This document shows, piece after piece, positions 53,201-63,603 of a stretch of 64,000 bases of DNA. The stretch is from Diplonema papillatum (lineage: Eukaryota > Euglenozoa > Diplonemea > Diplonemida > Diplonemidae): assembly GCA_030068145.1 (NCBI GenBank), contig JAPJBO010000110.1, positions 62,001-126,000 of the forward strand, in the 5' to 3' direction. Numbering within the stretch: position 1 is the stretch's first letter; each line of letters opens with the position of its first letter. A program made the translations under genes and the position numbers. The notes beneath the pieces were generated by a model, which did not search any database, had not been told where the DNA came from, and saw only the letters and a list, made by a program, of their open reading frames with translations.

Positions 53201-55177
53201 CCATTGTAGTTGTATTGTTTTCTCCCCCTCTAGCCTCCTTCGAAATGAGCACAAGGCAGTCCCTCGAGTATTTCATAAGCACCTGGGGGCGGAGGTAAAT
53301 GTGCTGTAGCCCACACGAAACACAGGTGAATCTGGGTTCAGTGGCGGGCATAAGCGTTCAACAAAAAAGACCCATTTTGTAGTTGCGAAGTAAGCACAAG
53401 GCAGCCCCTCGAGTATTTTGTCCTGCGTGCCACCGTCTTAAGACTTGATGCTAGCATTAAACATGCACGCCCCCGTTGTTTCATGGGAGGAGTGCGTCAA
53501 TAGATACATCGAATGGTTCCTCGTGAAAGCATGAACACTTTCACCCCCTGTGCAAGTGATATGAATGGCGACATACCAGATGCGCGAAAGACATGGAGGG
53601 ACTCCAAAATGAATGTCATGTGCCAATGCGAATGCAACAGCCAAGAGTGTTCCTCCCCATGGACGTTCCGGGTCCGAGTTAGCGCCCAATCAAATGGTCC
53701 AGGTAATTGGGAGGACACGATGGTAACTTACAACATTTGTCGAGAAAAGCTATCGGTCGTGGAGATATCCTCGAGGGCATGTGCAAGCTGAAGAAAGACT
53801 AGCATGCTCAATGCCACCTGAGTATCTGCAGGACGTACCCTTCGTCTACGCCGGAGTTTCTCATCAAAACGCTGGCCAGACCATGCAGTTGACAGGAAGA
53901 TCTCGACCCGTAGCGTCGGACTCGCCGGCTTACCGGCATGCCTCTGGCTGTGCCTACGGCGCCGTCACCACTGTGTCGAGTCGTCAGCCGCAACGCGCCT
54001 CCGGCGGAACGGCTTGCGCAACCGTAGAATACGGTTTGCAAGCTCCACGAATGAAGGTTATCCGAACCCCAGATGTCGGCACGTGGCAGTCGCAAGAATA
54101 GTAGAAATGATTAGACGCGAGAGCGCGCTAAATAAGTCGAATAGTCGGCAATAGGCAACAAAGACACACTCGCACACAAGCGCACGCACTGCCACTGCCG
54201 CAGATACGGTGCGCACGCCAAATATACAACCCGTAACCATATAGCCCTTTCTTGCTCTAAGAGAACCCATTCATGAACCGTCACACGGAGACCCTAAACC
54301 CCCGGATTTTCAAGCGAACTTAACTCTAAAAATGTACGATCTCAAAGCAACCATTGCGACTTAAACCCCGGATCCCTAAGCGAACTTCCACTCAAAAAAA
54401 ACCCTCCCCCCCGCACCACACAGTAGGGTACTTCGCGTAACGCGACTTGCTGCCCTCAGCACGCAGGATACCTTCCTCGCACTCTTTTCCCTTTTGGTAC
54501 TTCAACCATTGGTGCTGCACACGGCAACCCCATGTCCACTGTGCTCTGCGGAGTTTACTTCGCAGATTGCCACCGTAAAAAGAAGACGAGTCAGTGCTGC
54601 CTAGCGAGTCGCAGTCACAATCAGGGCGAGTGCCCTGAGTTTTTTAACTGATTGCTCAGACACGGTTGTAGGGGCCTTCTCCCTGTGACGGATTCGCCTG
54701 TGCTCTAGTAGCACGGGTGGTCCTGGCTGTGACGAGCTACGAACAGCCGCCTGACAAACCAGACTCACACCGCAGTCCTGTCTGCAGACACTCAGGTTCC
54801 GCGCTGATGATGGTCCGCCTGATGTGTCCGTGGCTTAAAGGACCGAAACACGGCGCAGACGGGACCATTGCGGTGTTGAGCACACTACCCATTCCAAGCA
54901 CGTTCTTGCAAACCCCCCCCGCACCACACAGTTCGCTGACATCCACCACCTCGTTCCTCTTCCTTCTCAAAACACGAACGCCGCCGTGCAGAGGCTGGTG
55001 CAGCTTTTCGACGCCAGCGGCGTCAGCCACAATTTGACGCAGAACCAGCCGAGCCCGGGGAGGCACACCAACCGGGACACCCCTCAAAGCTTCATGCGCT
55101 CGGGAGACATGGGCTACGACATGGAGCGCGACTTCTACAACGACGGCTACGGCATGAACGGAGCCCAGCATCAACAG

Positions 55178-55209
<32 letters not shown>

Positions 55210-55924
55210 CCCGCAGCATCACCAACAGCAGCAACAGCATCCACACCAGCACCAGCAGCCGCCTTTGCACGATTACCCGCCTCCTATTCCGGAGGACGTG
55301 GCGTTCGGGAGGGGGATGCCAGGTGCGCCGCCTAGCGCGCCGCCGAGGCCTGATCACGTGCCTATGCCTGAAGATCACGAGCATGAATTCATCCCGCGTC
55401 CGCCGGCCGACGGTTTGCTGGATCACGAAGTGTTGCCTCCGATTCCGGCAGACCACGCGATGGGGCACCCAAGCGGCTTGGGCGGGATCCACGGCCGGGA
55501 CTATCTCCCGCCGCCGGTGCCTTCGCACGGCGTGTCCGATTGGAGCCACGATCCGGTCCCATCCCGCACCATGCACAACGTCCACCACCCCCCGCCGCCG
55601 CCCCACGAGGCCTTGCAGCATGGCCACCCGGGGCACAGCGAGGAGGCGCCGCTGCACCGCGGCCACCACGTTCCCGGCCCGACTCCTCCTCCTCCCTTCA
55701 GCAACGGCGCGCCCGACGAGGGCGTGCCCCTCCAGCCGACGCCGCCGCCGCAGCCGCCGCAGGCGTCGCCGCCTTGCTCCCCCCCGCCCGCCGAGCTGGA
55801 TCCGGGGTACCACCCCCCACTAGAGGCACTCCCGCAGTCCGACACGCGGGCGGCGTCAACAGCCGAGCTGCCGCCGCAAGACCACCGCGCACACAGGGTG
55901 CCTCCGGAGGCCTCCGCGTCTGTA

Positions 55925-55965
<41 letters not shown>

Positions 55966-58900
55966 GCCGCCGCCTTCGCAGGGTGAAGGGGGCGGTGGGC
56001 GGCTGGCGGCGGCGGCGGCGCCGGCGTCGGGGGGGTCGCCGATTCTGATAGTCACGACGGCGGCCCGCGCGTGCGAGAAGCGGATCGTGAACAAAGCGTT
56101 GTCGTTCCACACGGACACGGAGGTCGTGGTCACCGGCGCGATGCGGCTGTCGGACATGGTCGCGCAGGGCGACGTCGGCGTCGTGTCGAAGGCGCCCGCC
56201 AAGACGCTGGACACGGTCGAGGTGTTCATGAACACCGGCATCTACAAAGCGTGCCACGTCATCTTCTGCACGTCCGACATCCGCCCGGTAGACCCGGCGA
56301 TCGCCGGCCACTACTTGACCACGTCGCGGGCCTCTATAGAGCCCAAAGCAACCCCGCCTCCCCCCGAACAGGCGCCGCCGCCCGTCCAACAGCCCGCTCC
56401 TACCTTCGCTGCACCGGAACAACAGCAACAGCAACACCAACCGGCACCGACTCCCGACACTGCGCAGCACTCTTCGAAGCAAGACACCAAGCAAGCGCAG
56501 CCGCCTGTGGAACACAGTGAGCCTCCGGCGGAAGCCATTCAAGAAGAGAACCCTGCTGGCGAGCCGTGCGAAGAACCCGAGGCGCACCAGCAAGACGAGC
56601 CGGGCGACGAGCCGCAGCACGGCGACGACAACGACGCCGGCGCCCCTGAAACCGCCGGCAACGAGGAGGGGAAGCCCGAGAAAACTGCCGCTTACCTGCG
56701 AGGCCGCTACACGTCACCCGCGCTGGAGAAGGCGCGTGCCTTCGAAAACGTATGCAGTGTTCCGCGGCTGGGCTCGTCTCCCACGTTTTCTTTTGTATAA
56801 GCACCTGCTTTGTAGGAAATGCTTGAGGAGACTGCCAGTTGCGAAAGATCGAAGGAGGTAAATGTGCTGTAGCCCACACGAAACACAGATAAATCTGGGT
56901 TTAGTGGCGGGCGTAAGCGTTCAACAAAAAAGACCACTTTGTGTACTACGAAGTTTGTAGTTGTATCGTTTTCTCCCCCTCTAGCCTCCTTCGAAATGAG
57001 CACAAGGCAGTCCTTCGAGTATTTTGTGGCTAACAAGTGCGCACGAACAACCTTACGGACTGTCCATTCAATGTATTGTACAGGCTCAAAAGACAGCGTG
57101 GTCAGAATTTATAACCTGAAAATGAAACAGGGTAAATACAACTGCACCTGTTTTGTAGGAAATCGGAGGCTGCCAGTTCCAAAAAATCAGACAAATGTGC
57201 TGACACAACCCGGGTAAAAAATCTGGTCGTCAGCAAAGTCCACAGTTTGTGGTTGCCTTGTTTCCCCTTCTCCAGCCTCGCATATTTTACTGCACCGCCT
57301 TTACGCAAACGAAAGGAAACGGGGCGTTTTGTCGCAAGTAGAGCCCGACAGGGACAAAGGGGACCGCAGTTTTGCACACGCAACAAGGGAAGAAGCGGTA
57401 GTCGGTCATCAGAATCCGGTGAGAGAACTGACAGCCCCCTCGCCCGGAACACGTGGGGAGGAAAGGACGCAGCAAGTTACCAGCCAACAAGGGGGGGGGG
57501 TGTGGGGCTAATTTATTCCGGGGTGGCTTTTTTCCGACTTTTTTTCCGACTTTTTTATTCCGGCCGGGAGGTGAAAATTTGTTCCGGGGTGGGCTTTTTT
57601 TCGGGTTTGCGGTTTTGCGGGTTTGCGGGCGGGTTTGCGGGTTCGGGTATGCGGGTTTGCGAGGTTAGGGTATGCGGGTTTGCGGGTTAGGGTATGCGGG
57701 TTTGGGTATGCGGGTTTGCGGGTTTGCGGGTTAGGGTTTGCGGGGTTAGGGTACGCGGGTTGCGGGTTCGGGTTTGCGGGTTTGGGTATGCGGGTTTGTG
57801 GGTTCGGGTATGCGTACCTTACACAAAAATTGTAAAAATCACACACAAATGGTGAAAATCTGGAAAATTTGGCAAACCCCAAATTTTTTTCAGTTTCCGG
57901 AACAAATTTTCACTTCCCGGAATAAATTTTCACTTCCCGGAACAAATTTTCACTTCCTGGAACAAATTTTCACTTCCCGGATTAAATTTTCACTTCCCGG
58001 AACAAATTAGTCGGAAAAAAGCCTGAAAAAAAGCTCACCCAGGAATAAGTTAGCTCGACCCGGGGGGGGGGGCAGGTGCACAAAGTATATTTTTTTATGG
58101 TACCAAGCTGGTGTCATGGGGGGGCCTTCACGTGGCGACACTGTTGACCGCCCCTTCATTGAGTCGCGGTCGCCGATCCCCCAACCGCCAGTATCATGCA
58201 CTTGATGCGACGCGGAACAAGTGCTGACAGCACCACCGGGCGAATAGAGGGCCACAAAAGTGGCAAATCAACCGGTCGGGGGGTGCTTAGTAGCCAAGGG
58301 CCTGATGGCTGAGTGCACACCTAAGCAGGGCTGCATCCTCGTGTTGTAGCCGTGTTGTGTATAACGCTTCGTGGGGGCCTGGTCAACCACCTCATCACAA
58401 TAGGCGCAAACTTTCTCGACAGTGATTGGACAGTGCCGGGGGCGGGTCTCCATGGCTGTCTCCGGCTGCTTCGGCAGACGACACATACTACTACTACTGG
58501 TAACAAGCTTGCTTGTGCGTATCAAAAAATGTCGGATGGCAGCGTGCGTGTGCTAAATCACTCAAAACAGGATTTACACACGTACGCACAAACAAACGAC
58601 AGTTACATTCACTTATTTACATGCCTGTCGTTCAACCTTCCCTTCTTTTTCTCCCCGACTGGGGAAGAGGCAGTTGACGACGAAGCGTTCGAAGGCGACG
58701 GAGGATCGGTCGTGACTAGAGCTGGAATGCACTGGATCCACGTCCGCCCCCTTCACCCCATCCCCCCTGCTGCTTATCCATGATCGCCTCAGCGCGGTTA
58801 GAAGAGGAGCGTGCTCTCATCCTTCCTCAACAGGGATCCACGGACAGCGTACGTGAACGAGGGGTTTCCTGGGAGTATCGGGGTGCTTCTATTATGGTCC

Positions 58901-60405
58901 ACACCAGGCACCTACCTCCGTTGTTGTTTTGTCCATCCCAAGCCCCGCGCCGCCACACAGGAGCTTTGCAGCCGCTTCCACTCGAACTCGAATTCCAGCA
59001 GCTTCGACTATACCTACACTCGAGCTGATACCAAAGTATGCACCCCCCCGCCCCGTCAATGCCGTCGACTGTTTTTGCTCTCCGCTTGTTTTTTCTCTCT
59101 CTCCCCGGCCATACTCCCGCCAAAAAAAAAAAAAAAAAGACGTTAACCCAAACAACTTCCGCCGGTAGAGAAATCTTGCCTAAAGAAATCAACTGCCTTC
59201 GGGTAGGCTAGTCTGACACTAGTTGTCGTCGGGGGAAAAAAAAAAAACGCACTAAGCTGAACTTCACAAGCATCCAAAAGGTCGAAAGACACCAATCTGT
59301 ACGTCCATTCGGATCGTCGGAAACACAAAAACTCCTTGCCAAACAAACAAAGGTCGCAAGACACCAAACTGATCGTCCTTCGGGATCGACGGTAACACAA
59401 AAAACTGAGCATTTCTTCAAACAGAACGCGTCCCGGTGGGCTTAACGTTCAAGCACCTACCTTTCCCAAAGCACTCACCTTCACCGGGGTTGCCCGCGAA
59501 TCTCATTATCCGGCTCTTCAACGGCCCTACCTGGCTCGCCTACGTGAGCCACCTGAAAACTGTCGGTTTGTCTCAAACACGTGCAGAAATAGTTGTAGGA
59601 AACACGTCAACGGCAAAGACCCCGTGGACACGTATCTGCCTGTACTCTCGTTTGCTTAGGTGGTCCTGGCTGTGACGAGCTGCGAACAGCCGCCGACAAA
59701 CCAGCCACACACCGCTGCAACTGTCTGCAGATTCTCAGGTTCCGCTCTGATGATGGTCCGCCTTATGTGTCCTCCGTCCCTAGCTCTTGAAGCTGCGTCG
59801 AAGTGCCTGCCGCTGTTTATCACAGTGAATCACGGTCCACCACGGTCTATCAGGTCCATACCTAGTCCCTAGAGCTGCATCGAATTGCCCGGTGCTGTAT
59901 TCTTCGGTCTATCACGGTGGGATGGACCGGCTCAGTCCGTGGCTTAAAGGACCGAAACGGGACAGTAAACGCTAGAAACGGAAACGGAAGCGGGAAACGT
60001 TTCTGCGTACTTGTCACCGCAGCCCTTCTTGCTCTAAGAGAACCATTTATCAACGGTCATACGGAGGCCCTAAACCCCCGGAGTTTCAAGCGAACTTTCA
60101 CTCTAAAAAAGGCCGACGACAAACCCGCTCTTTTAGAGGTAGGAGGTCCAAAGGGAGCACCTCATCCATTCCAAGCACGTTCTTGCAATACCACTCCTCC
60201 CACAAAGAGGTTCGCAGCACCCTTTAACCCTCCACCTCGCTCCTTGCAGGGTTCGCGACCATGGGAAGACGCGACGAAGCTGCCAAGCTACAAGGGCGGG
60301 AAAGTGGGCGGATCCGCGGGACGGAGCAGCCGCGGCGGAAATACTGCGACGCCGGGCAAAACCGTCGTCACCACGTCGAACAAAGTCAAAGTCAAGCGCA
60401 TCTGA
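49304..60405 (+). CDS. poly-Q, low-complexity host gene, three phase-0 exons (about 941 aa)
   Basis: Exons 49304-50215, 54992-56749 and 60250-60405, each a multiple of three and all joined in phase 0, with donors GAG|GTGTGC and AAC|GTATGC and CAG acceptors. The start ATG (A at -3) follows an A-run. The product is mostly disordered: Gly/Met/Ser-rich N terminus, Pro and Gln/His tracts, one compact block in exon 1's end and one in exon 2, then a basic C terminus ending KVKVKRI. It resembles RNA-binding or chromatin-associated scaffold proteins in composition only; no family is recognised. Introns of 4.8 and 3.5 kb are filled with repeats. An extra exon at 58802-59035 is possible. Confidence 0.7.
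50252..50402 (+). repeat. R1 copy 36 bp behind the exon 1 donor of the poly-Q gene
   Basis: Begins GTATAAGCACCTGCTTCGTA after a T-rich run and covers the R1 body to GACCCACTTTGTA, without the terminal third. Confidence 0.85.
50640..51371 (+). other. protein-like open stretches in an intron, origin unknown
   Basis: Two neighbouring frames look coding: a basic segment at 50650-50783 (MKDLLKSRLERYRRTRKSRL) and 50949-51371 (KDVFAQQAESNLCLHG, FKANVVVGKLLYDLWNRR). They are in different frames with a stop between, and no domain is recognised. Their position next to a LINE fragment suggests a mobile-element remnant. Confidence 0.3.
51640..52790 (-). mobile_element. diverged 3' fragment of a LINE related to the complete one
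   Basis: On the - strand VDFEVCTGLDLPG followed by LLKTVSDALVRNGDGPLLPGRK (52475-52650) aligns with VDFEVESGMDLPR and MLKTLQGTHDGELLPARK in the C-terminal region of the complete LINE ORF2. A basic, Lys/Arg-rich tail follows (51719-52080), again like the complete LINE. Frame changes and stops are present (for example near 52700), so it is dead. The 5' part including RT is missing. Confidence 0.6.
53195..53420 (+). repeat. two adjacent partial R1 copies
   Basis: A 3' piece (GTAGTTGTATTGTTTTCTCC to CCCTCGAGTATTTC, to 53275) is followed by a copy with an internal deletion (ATAAGCACCTGG ... GCCCCTCGAGTATTTT). No splice donor is near. Confidence 0.8.
54222..54331 (+). repeat. dispersed repeat family B, copy 2
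   Basis: AAATATACAACCCGTAACCA, CCCTTTCTTGCTCTAAGAG and AACTTAACTCTAAAAA match 1471-1583 with few changes. Confidence 0.75.
54717..54850 (+). repeat. dispersed repeat family E, copy 1
   Basis: GTGGTCCTGGCTGTGACGAGCT, ACTCAGGTTCCGC and TGATGATGGTCCGCCT are shared with 59660-59770. The following GTGGCTTAAAGGACCGAAAC also recurs at 59940. Confidence 0.75.
54992..56749 (+). CDS. exon 2 of the poly-Q gene (586 codons), with a possible Alba-like domain
   Basis: Opens directly after GCCGTGCAG with RLVQLFDASGVSHNL and contains a Gln/His-rich region (55168-55262), a Pro-rich middle and a 14-residue Gln tract near 55925-55965. A compact block at about 56038-56330 reads ILIVTTAARACEKRIVNKAL, TEVVVTGAMRLSDM and KACHVIFCTSDIRPVD. 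Its strand-helix-strand start recalls the Alba nucleic-acid-binding fold, but the match is loose. A Gln/Glu/Pro-rich acidic end precedes the AAC|GTATGC donor. Confidence 0.78.
56795..57025 (+). repeat. R1 copy 45 bp behind the exon 2 donor, near full length
   Basis: Runs GTATAAGCACCTGCTTTGTA to CCTTCGAGTATTTTG after a T-rich run. A more diverged R1-like segment follows at about 57140-57290 (CACCTGTTTTGTAGGAAATC). Confidence 0.85.
57507..58054. repeat. foldback element with telomere-like G-rich core
   Basis: The ends are inverted: GCTAATTTATTCCGGGGTGG on the left and the reverse complement of GCTAACTTATTCCTGGGTGA on the right. The core (57600-57810) repeats GCGGGTTTGCGGGTTAGGGT-like units; the right half has six units of CACTTCCCGGAACAAATTTT (57893-58010), inverted relative to a copy at 57567-57590. 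No coding content. G-quadruplex-prone. Confidence 0.8.
58310..58485 (+). repeat. dispersed repeat family F, copy 2
   Basis: CATCCTCGTGTTGTAGCCGTG and GGCTGTCTCCGGCTGCTTC as in 24885-25080, diverged between. Confidence 0.65.
58802..59035 (+). CDS. possible extra exon of the poly-Q gene
   Basis: A long pyrimidine tract (58749-58780) precedes AG at 58792 and 58801. From 58802, 78 codons (KRSVLSSFLNRDPRTAYVN ... YTYTRADTK) run without a stop to a GTATGC donor at 59036. The length is a multiple of three, so phase 0 is kept between exons 2 and 3. Using AG at 58792 instead gives another frame ending at 59028. No domain. Confidence 0.3.
59248..59330 (+). repeat. 3' end of the RNase H LINE family, short copy
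   Basis: 83 bp identical to 33225-33307, preceded by an A-run and followed by a diverged related unit ending GGATCGACGGTAACACAAAA (59330-59402). Either an extreme 5' truncation or a SINE with a LINE tail. Confidence 0.85.
59660..59945 (+). repeat. family E copy 2 plus repeated 'ATCACGGT' segment
   Basis: The first 110 bp match 54717-54830. Then related units (GAAGCTGCGTCGAAGTGCCTG, AGAGCTGCATCGAATTGCCC) repeat with TATCACGGT motifs and resemble 5190-5350. Confidence 0.65.
60021..60108 (+). repeat. dispersed repeat family B, copy 3
   Basis: TTCTTGCTCTAAGAGAACCA to AACTTTCACTCTAAAAAA, lying 140 bp upstream of the last exon of the poly-Q gene. Confidence 0.7.
60250..60405 (+). CDS. last exon of the poly-Q gene (51 codons plus stop)
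   Basis: Follows the acceptor CTCGCTCCTTGCAG and reads GSRPWEDATKLPSYKGGK with a Gly/Ser/Arg/Lys-rich end and TGA. Phase 0 agrees with exon 2. The basic, glycine-rich tail resembles RNA- or DNA-contacting extensions. Confidence 0.65.
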   Translation, partial: GSRPWEDATKLPSYKGGKVGGSAGRSSRGGNTATPGKTVVTTSNKVKVKRI

Positions 60406-63400
60406 TCGCACCTCTCCGCACGAGCAGCCCGCACGAAATGAATGGCGGGAGCGAACGGCCCCCGCACCGACCAATTCCGTGGAAAAGGCACACGACCACG
60501 TTCCCGACTTGTTATCGGAGGTCATGGAAGAAGTTCTGGACCGTGTCCCGGCGTGCTGGGTCGAAGGCTTCGCGACAAGAGCAGGGGGTGGTGTCGGTTC
60601 GCGTTCGTGTAGTGGTCTGACGCTGAGCATTATTCGCACCCTCCGGGTAGTGAAGTAGTCCCCTCCTGTAGGAACGAACTTGCAGGTGGCGTCGCATGCT
60701 CGTTGACTTTGTATGTTACTCGTGAAACTCATTTCGATGCTGAGACACTCCAATACTACGGCCCTCGCAACTGTAGCTTCGTTGTTGCGGCCTCTCCTAT
60801 CGATGTGCTGCGGCCCAGAGCAGCCTGGAATTTACACTCACTCAACGAGGTCTCTTTCCCCTGCCGACGGTTCCTAGTCGACACGGATGGGGCCTTCACT
60901 TACAAACCAGAAGACACCGACGTCGATCGCCGGAGCTGCAGGATGGGTGGAGTTGTCGGCGGGAGACCCAAGCGAAATTGGATTTCACGGTTCGAGCACT
61001 CATGCAACGAGCCTGATGCCTGCTACCGATACGCGGATCAGAAGCCGCACGCTCTTCTGTCTTATCCGGTGGTTCCCCGTCGGAAGGCAATTGTCCCTGC
61101 TGCGTGGCACGCCTTCTGTTGCTCACAACCACCTCCTTGTTTTGCCGTACACAAAACAGCAGTTTCCGCACTTATGTATGCATCTGAGCCAGTGTCCCCC
61201 TGCCGCCTCCTCCTCCTGCTGGAACGAAACGTCTAAGAACGCCGATTATCGCCACAGACCCTTTGCATTCGAGGTCAATCACGGGATCTCCGCAGCCCCC
61301 CCCCCGCTCTATCAGAATGAGGGGAAGACTCGCCCAGTATCTAACGCAAAGCACATTCAATCATCGGCAGGTTTCTAGAAAAAAAGTAAAATAAAAACTG
61401 GACGCCGCACATGGGATCGTCGGAAATACGAAATGTGGATTCCACCCAAGCGAAACTGTAGCGAAAAGAAGTGGGTTGCTGCTGCTCAGTTCAACACAGG
61501 GAAACTATTCTTTTTTTCATGCCAAATGGCCAAGTCGAAAGAGAAACATCAGGGTGAGAGTCCATATTCGTCACGCCTCCGGGCCCAAACAGGCACCAGA
61601 TTCCGTCAGGATTAATGGAAAAATAAAAAATACGTCGTTACTACAACAAATGCAGCAGTTGCGGAAGAATAGAAAATGATGCACAGAGCTGCGTTCCTCT
61701 TCCCCAAGCCAACGCATCTCTTTTTTTTGTTTTTGTTTTTGTCTTTCAGTTGTCCGAGAAGAGCCGACGGGGGGGTTGCGAAAATGCGCGAACGACTGAG
61801 CCCGCCCACCCAGGCATCTTGTTAAGAACCATCCATCCATCCATCAGCCGGCTGACCCACCCCCCCGTTTATCCGGCCATCCGGCCAAAGTGGCTGATCC
61901 TTAACAAGAGCGCTGCGCCCACCCCCGTGGAACTGCAAAATCTATCAAAAAATCCGCACTCGGCGTGGTCGAAGAAGGTAATCGCCTGAGCGGTCAAGGC
62001 AGACTACGGTCACAGATTCTTTGCGGTCTAGAAAAAACCGTGAAGCTATCACGGTGGGTCAGCCGCTGTGGGCGGGGAATGGTGCTCGGCGTTCAATCCG
62101 TCGGGCCTTTCGTGGCACTTTCTATTCCGGTCGTCTGGGTTTGAAAGTCTCGACCAGTATCGCCCCTTCGACGTCGAATGCTTGTCCCTCTATCTTCTTC
62201 CCTTGCACTCCCGTGCCGGTACGTCTTTGCGGCACCTACTAGTTTGTTTCGTGTTCAACTGCTGATCCGGCGACATTAAGGCCACTCGCGGAGCTCTTCT
62301 CGCGGCTCTTTTAGATCTGGGCGCTCGCAGTGCGAGACCTTGTGGACAGTTCGTCGGGTGGATAGAAGGAGCCCGTGGTACACGGAACCGCGAGTTTTCT
62401 CGGTGACGTGGGTACCCCAGCGGTTCCGACACGGCCAACCAGGTTCCGTATCGTTGCTCGCTTGAGGCACCATGCGAGGCGTCGCTTGGAATCGTGGCAC
62501 TGTGCGAACTACAACTTGTGCATTGCATCGCTGCCAGCCTTCTTCATTGGCCGTCCGGTGGCTTGAGATTTCAGGGGAGAGAGGCACACAAACGCGGGAG
62601 GAGAGACGAAACCGAACGGTTCTTGCGTAATTGTGTTGGGAAAAGACTCACACCGTTTTCCTTCACCAGGCGTGGAAGCCCCTGGCGGGGGGAGGGAGAT
62701 CAATGCGGAACGATGCAGGTGTGGCAAGGCTGCGTTGCTTTCTCTTTCCTTCTCTGCGCCTCCGCTTCACCCCGGGCCCTTGAAGCGTTTTTCTTTTTGT
62801 TCGAAGAAGCACCTGCCTCGTAAGAATAGTCCAGGGAGGCCGCCGTTTTGCATAAGAAATACGAAGAGGCGAACCGTACTACTAGCAACAATTAACCTAA
62901 ACCCGGGTTGGGGGCAGGGGGTCGAGCTGTTCAACAACCGAACCTACAAGTTTAGTTTGTTTTTGAGTCGGTCCACCCCTTCCCCCGGAACTGCTCAAAG
63001 TGTGTATGGCTTCTTCCCTCTGTCAGCATCACCTTCTTTCTTCCTTAATGCACCAAAAGCGGCATCTCGGAGCTTTGTTTTTTCTCTCTTTCAATTCTCC
63101 CGTTTCCCAGGGAATAGCTTACCATCTGATCAACATATGTGGGTTTATGCCGTGCGCCTTTCTTGCACTGTGTCCCTAGAAGGAGCTCTATTGTTGTACA
63201 GGCGCCCTGCGTGGGTTGGCATGTGCCGTTCTGCCTGTGCTTGCTGAACCAGGGATGACGGTGCCCGTTGCAGCAACCGCCTTCGTCAAAAAGCACACTC
63301 GTCGACTGCTGAAGCGGAGACGACGACGAGAGGAAGTGCGAAGACACCGCTGAACCGGAGACTCCCATGAATTTTCCCGTATTGCTGTCGGAGAAGTCGG

Positions 63401-63413
63401 GGAGGGCGCCTCT
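60406..63413. other. downstream region, no certain gene
   Basis: Frames at 60703-61236 and 60887-61378 overlap in different frames and lack domains. A good-looking intron (donor CAGG|GTGAGA at 61554, long T-rich acceptor ending at 61749) lies here, but it joins to a peptide of only about 25 residues. GGGATCGTCGGAAATACGAAA at 61419 resembles the RNase H LINE tail. A strongly diverged R1-like stretch is at about 62805-62990. Confidence 0.4.
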
Positions 63414-63603
63414 CTCTCTCTCTCTCTCTCGGAAATGTCAGCGCGGTAGCGATGACAGCGAGAACACATATAGGTGGGGGGGGAGAGGCCCTGGGACTGC
63501 TAAGTCGTGACAACCCCGCCCCTGTCCCTCCCCGGGAGCCACCCCGAAACTAGCCTGCCCACCTGACGGTGGAGGCCCGCACCCTTTGACTTGTTTTATG
63601 TCT
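63414..63603 (+). repeat. long dispersed repeat with leading (CT)n, copy 2
   Basis: Near-identical to 3983-4191, including the leading CT tract and GGAAATGTCAGCGCGGTAGC. A diverged scrap (AAGGTCAGTGCGGTAGCGATG) follows at 63622. Nothing else is recognised to the end of the window. Confidence 0.8.

Noticed and set aside
54737-56879. - strand frames of 159-358 codons opposite exon 2 of the poly-Q gene
   Set aside because: Arg/Val/Leu and Cys/Gly-rich shadows of a GC-rich CAG-repeat exon.
57600-57810. True interstitial telomere
   Set aside because: Units are irregular mixtures of GCGGGTTT and GGGTTAGGGT and lie inside inverted ends, so a mobile foldback element explains them better.
61526-61989. 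Small spliced gene starting MAKSKEKHQ
   Set aside because: The donor and acceptor look good, but the in-phase join gives only about 25 residues. The longer downstream frame needs another phase.
62633-63247. 204-codon + strand frame
   Set aside because: Composition is irregular, with no domain. It crosses a diverged R1-like stretch.
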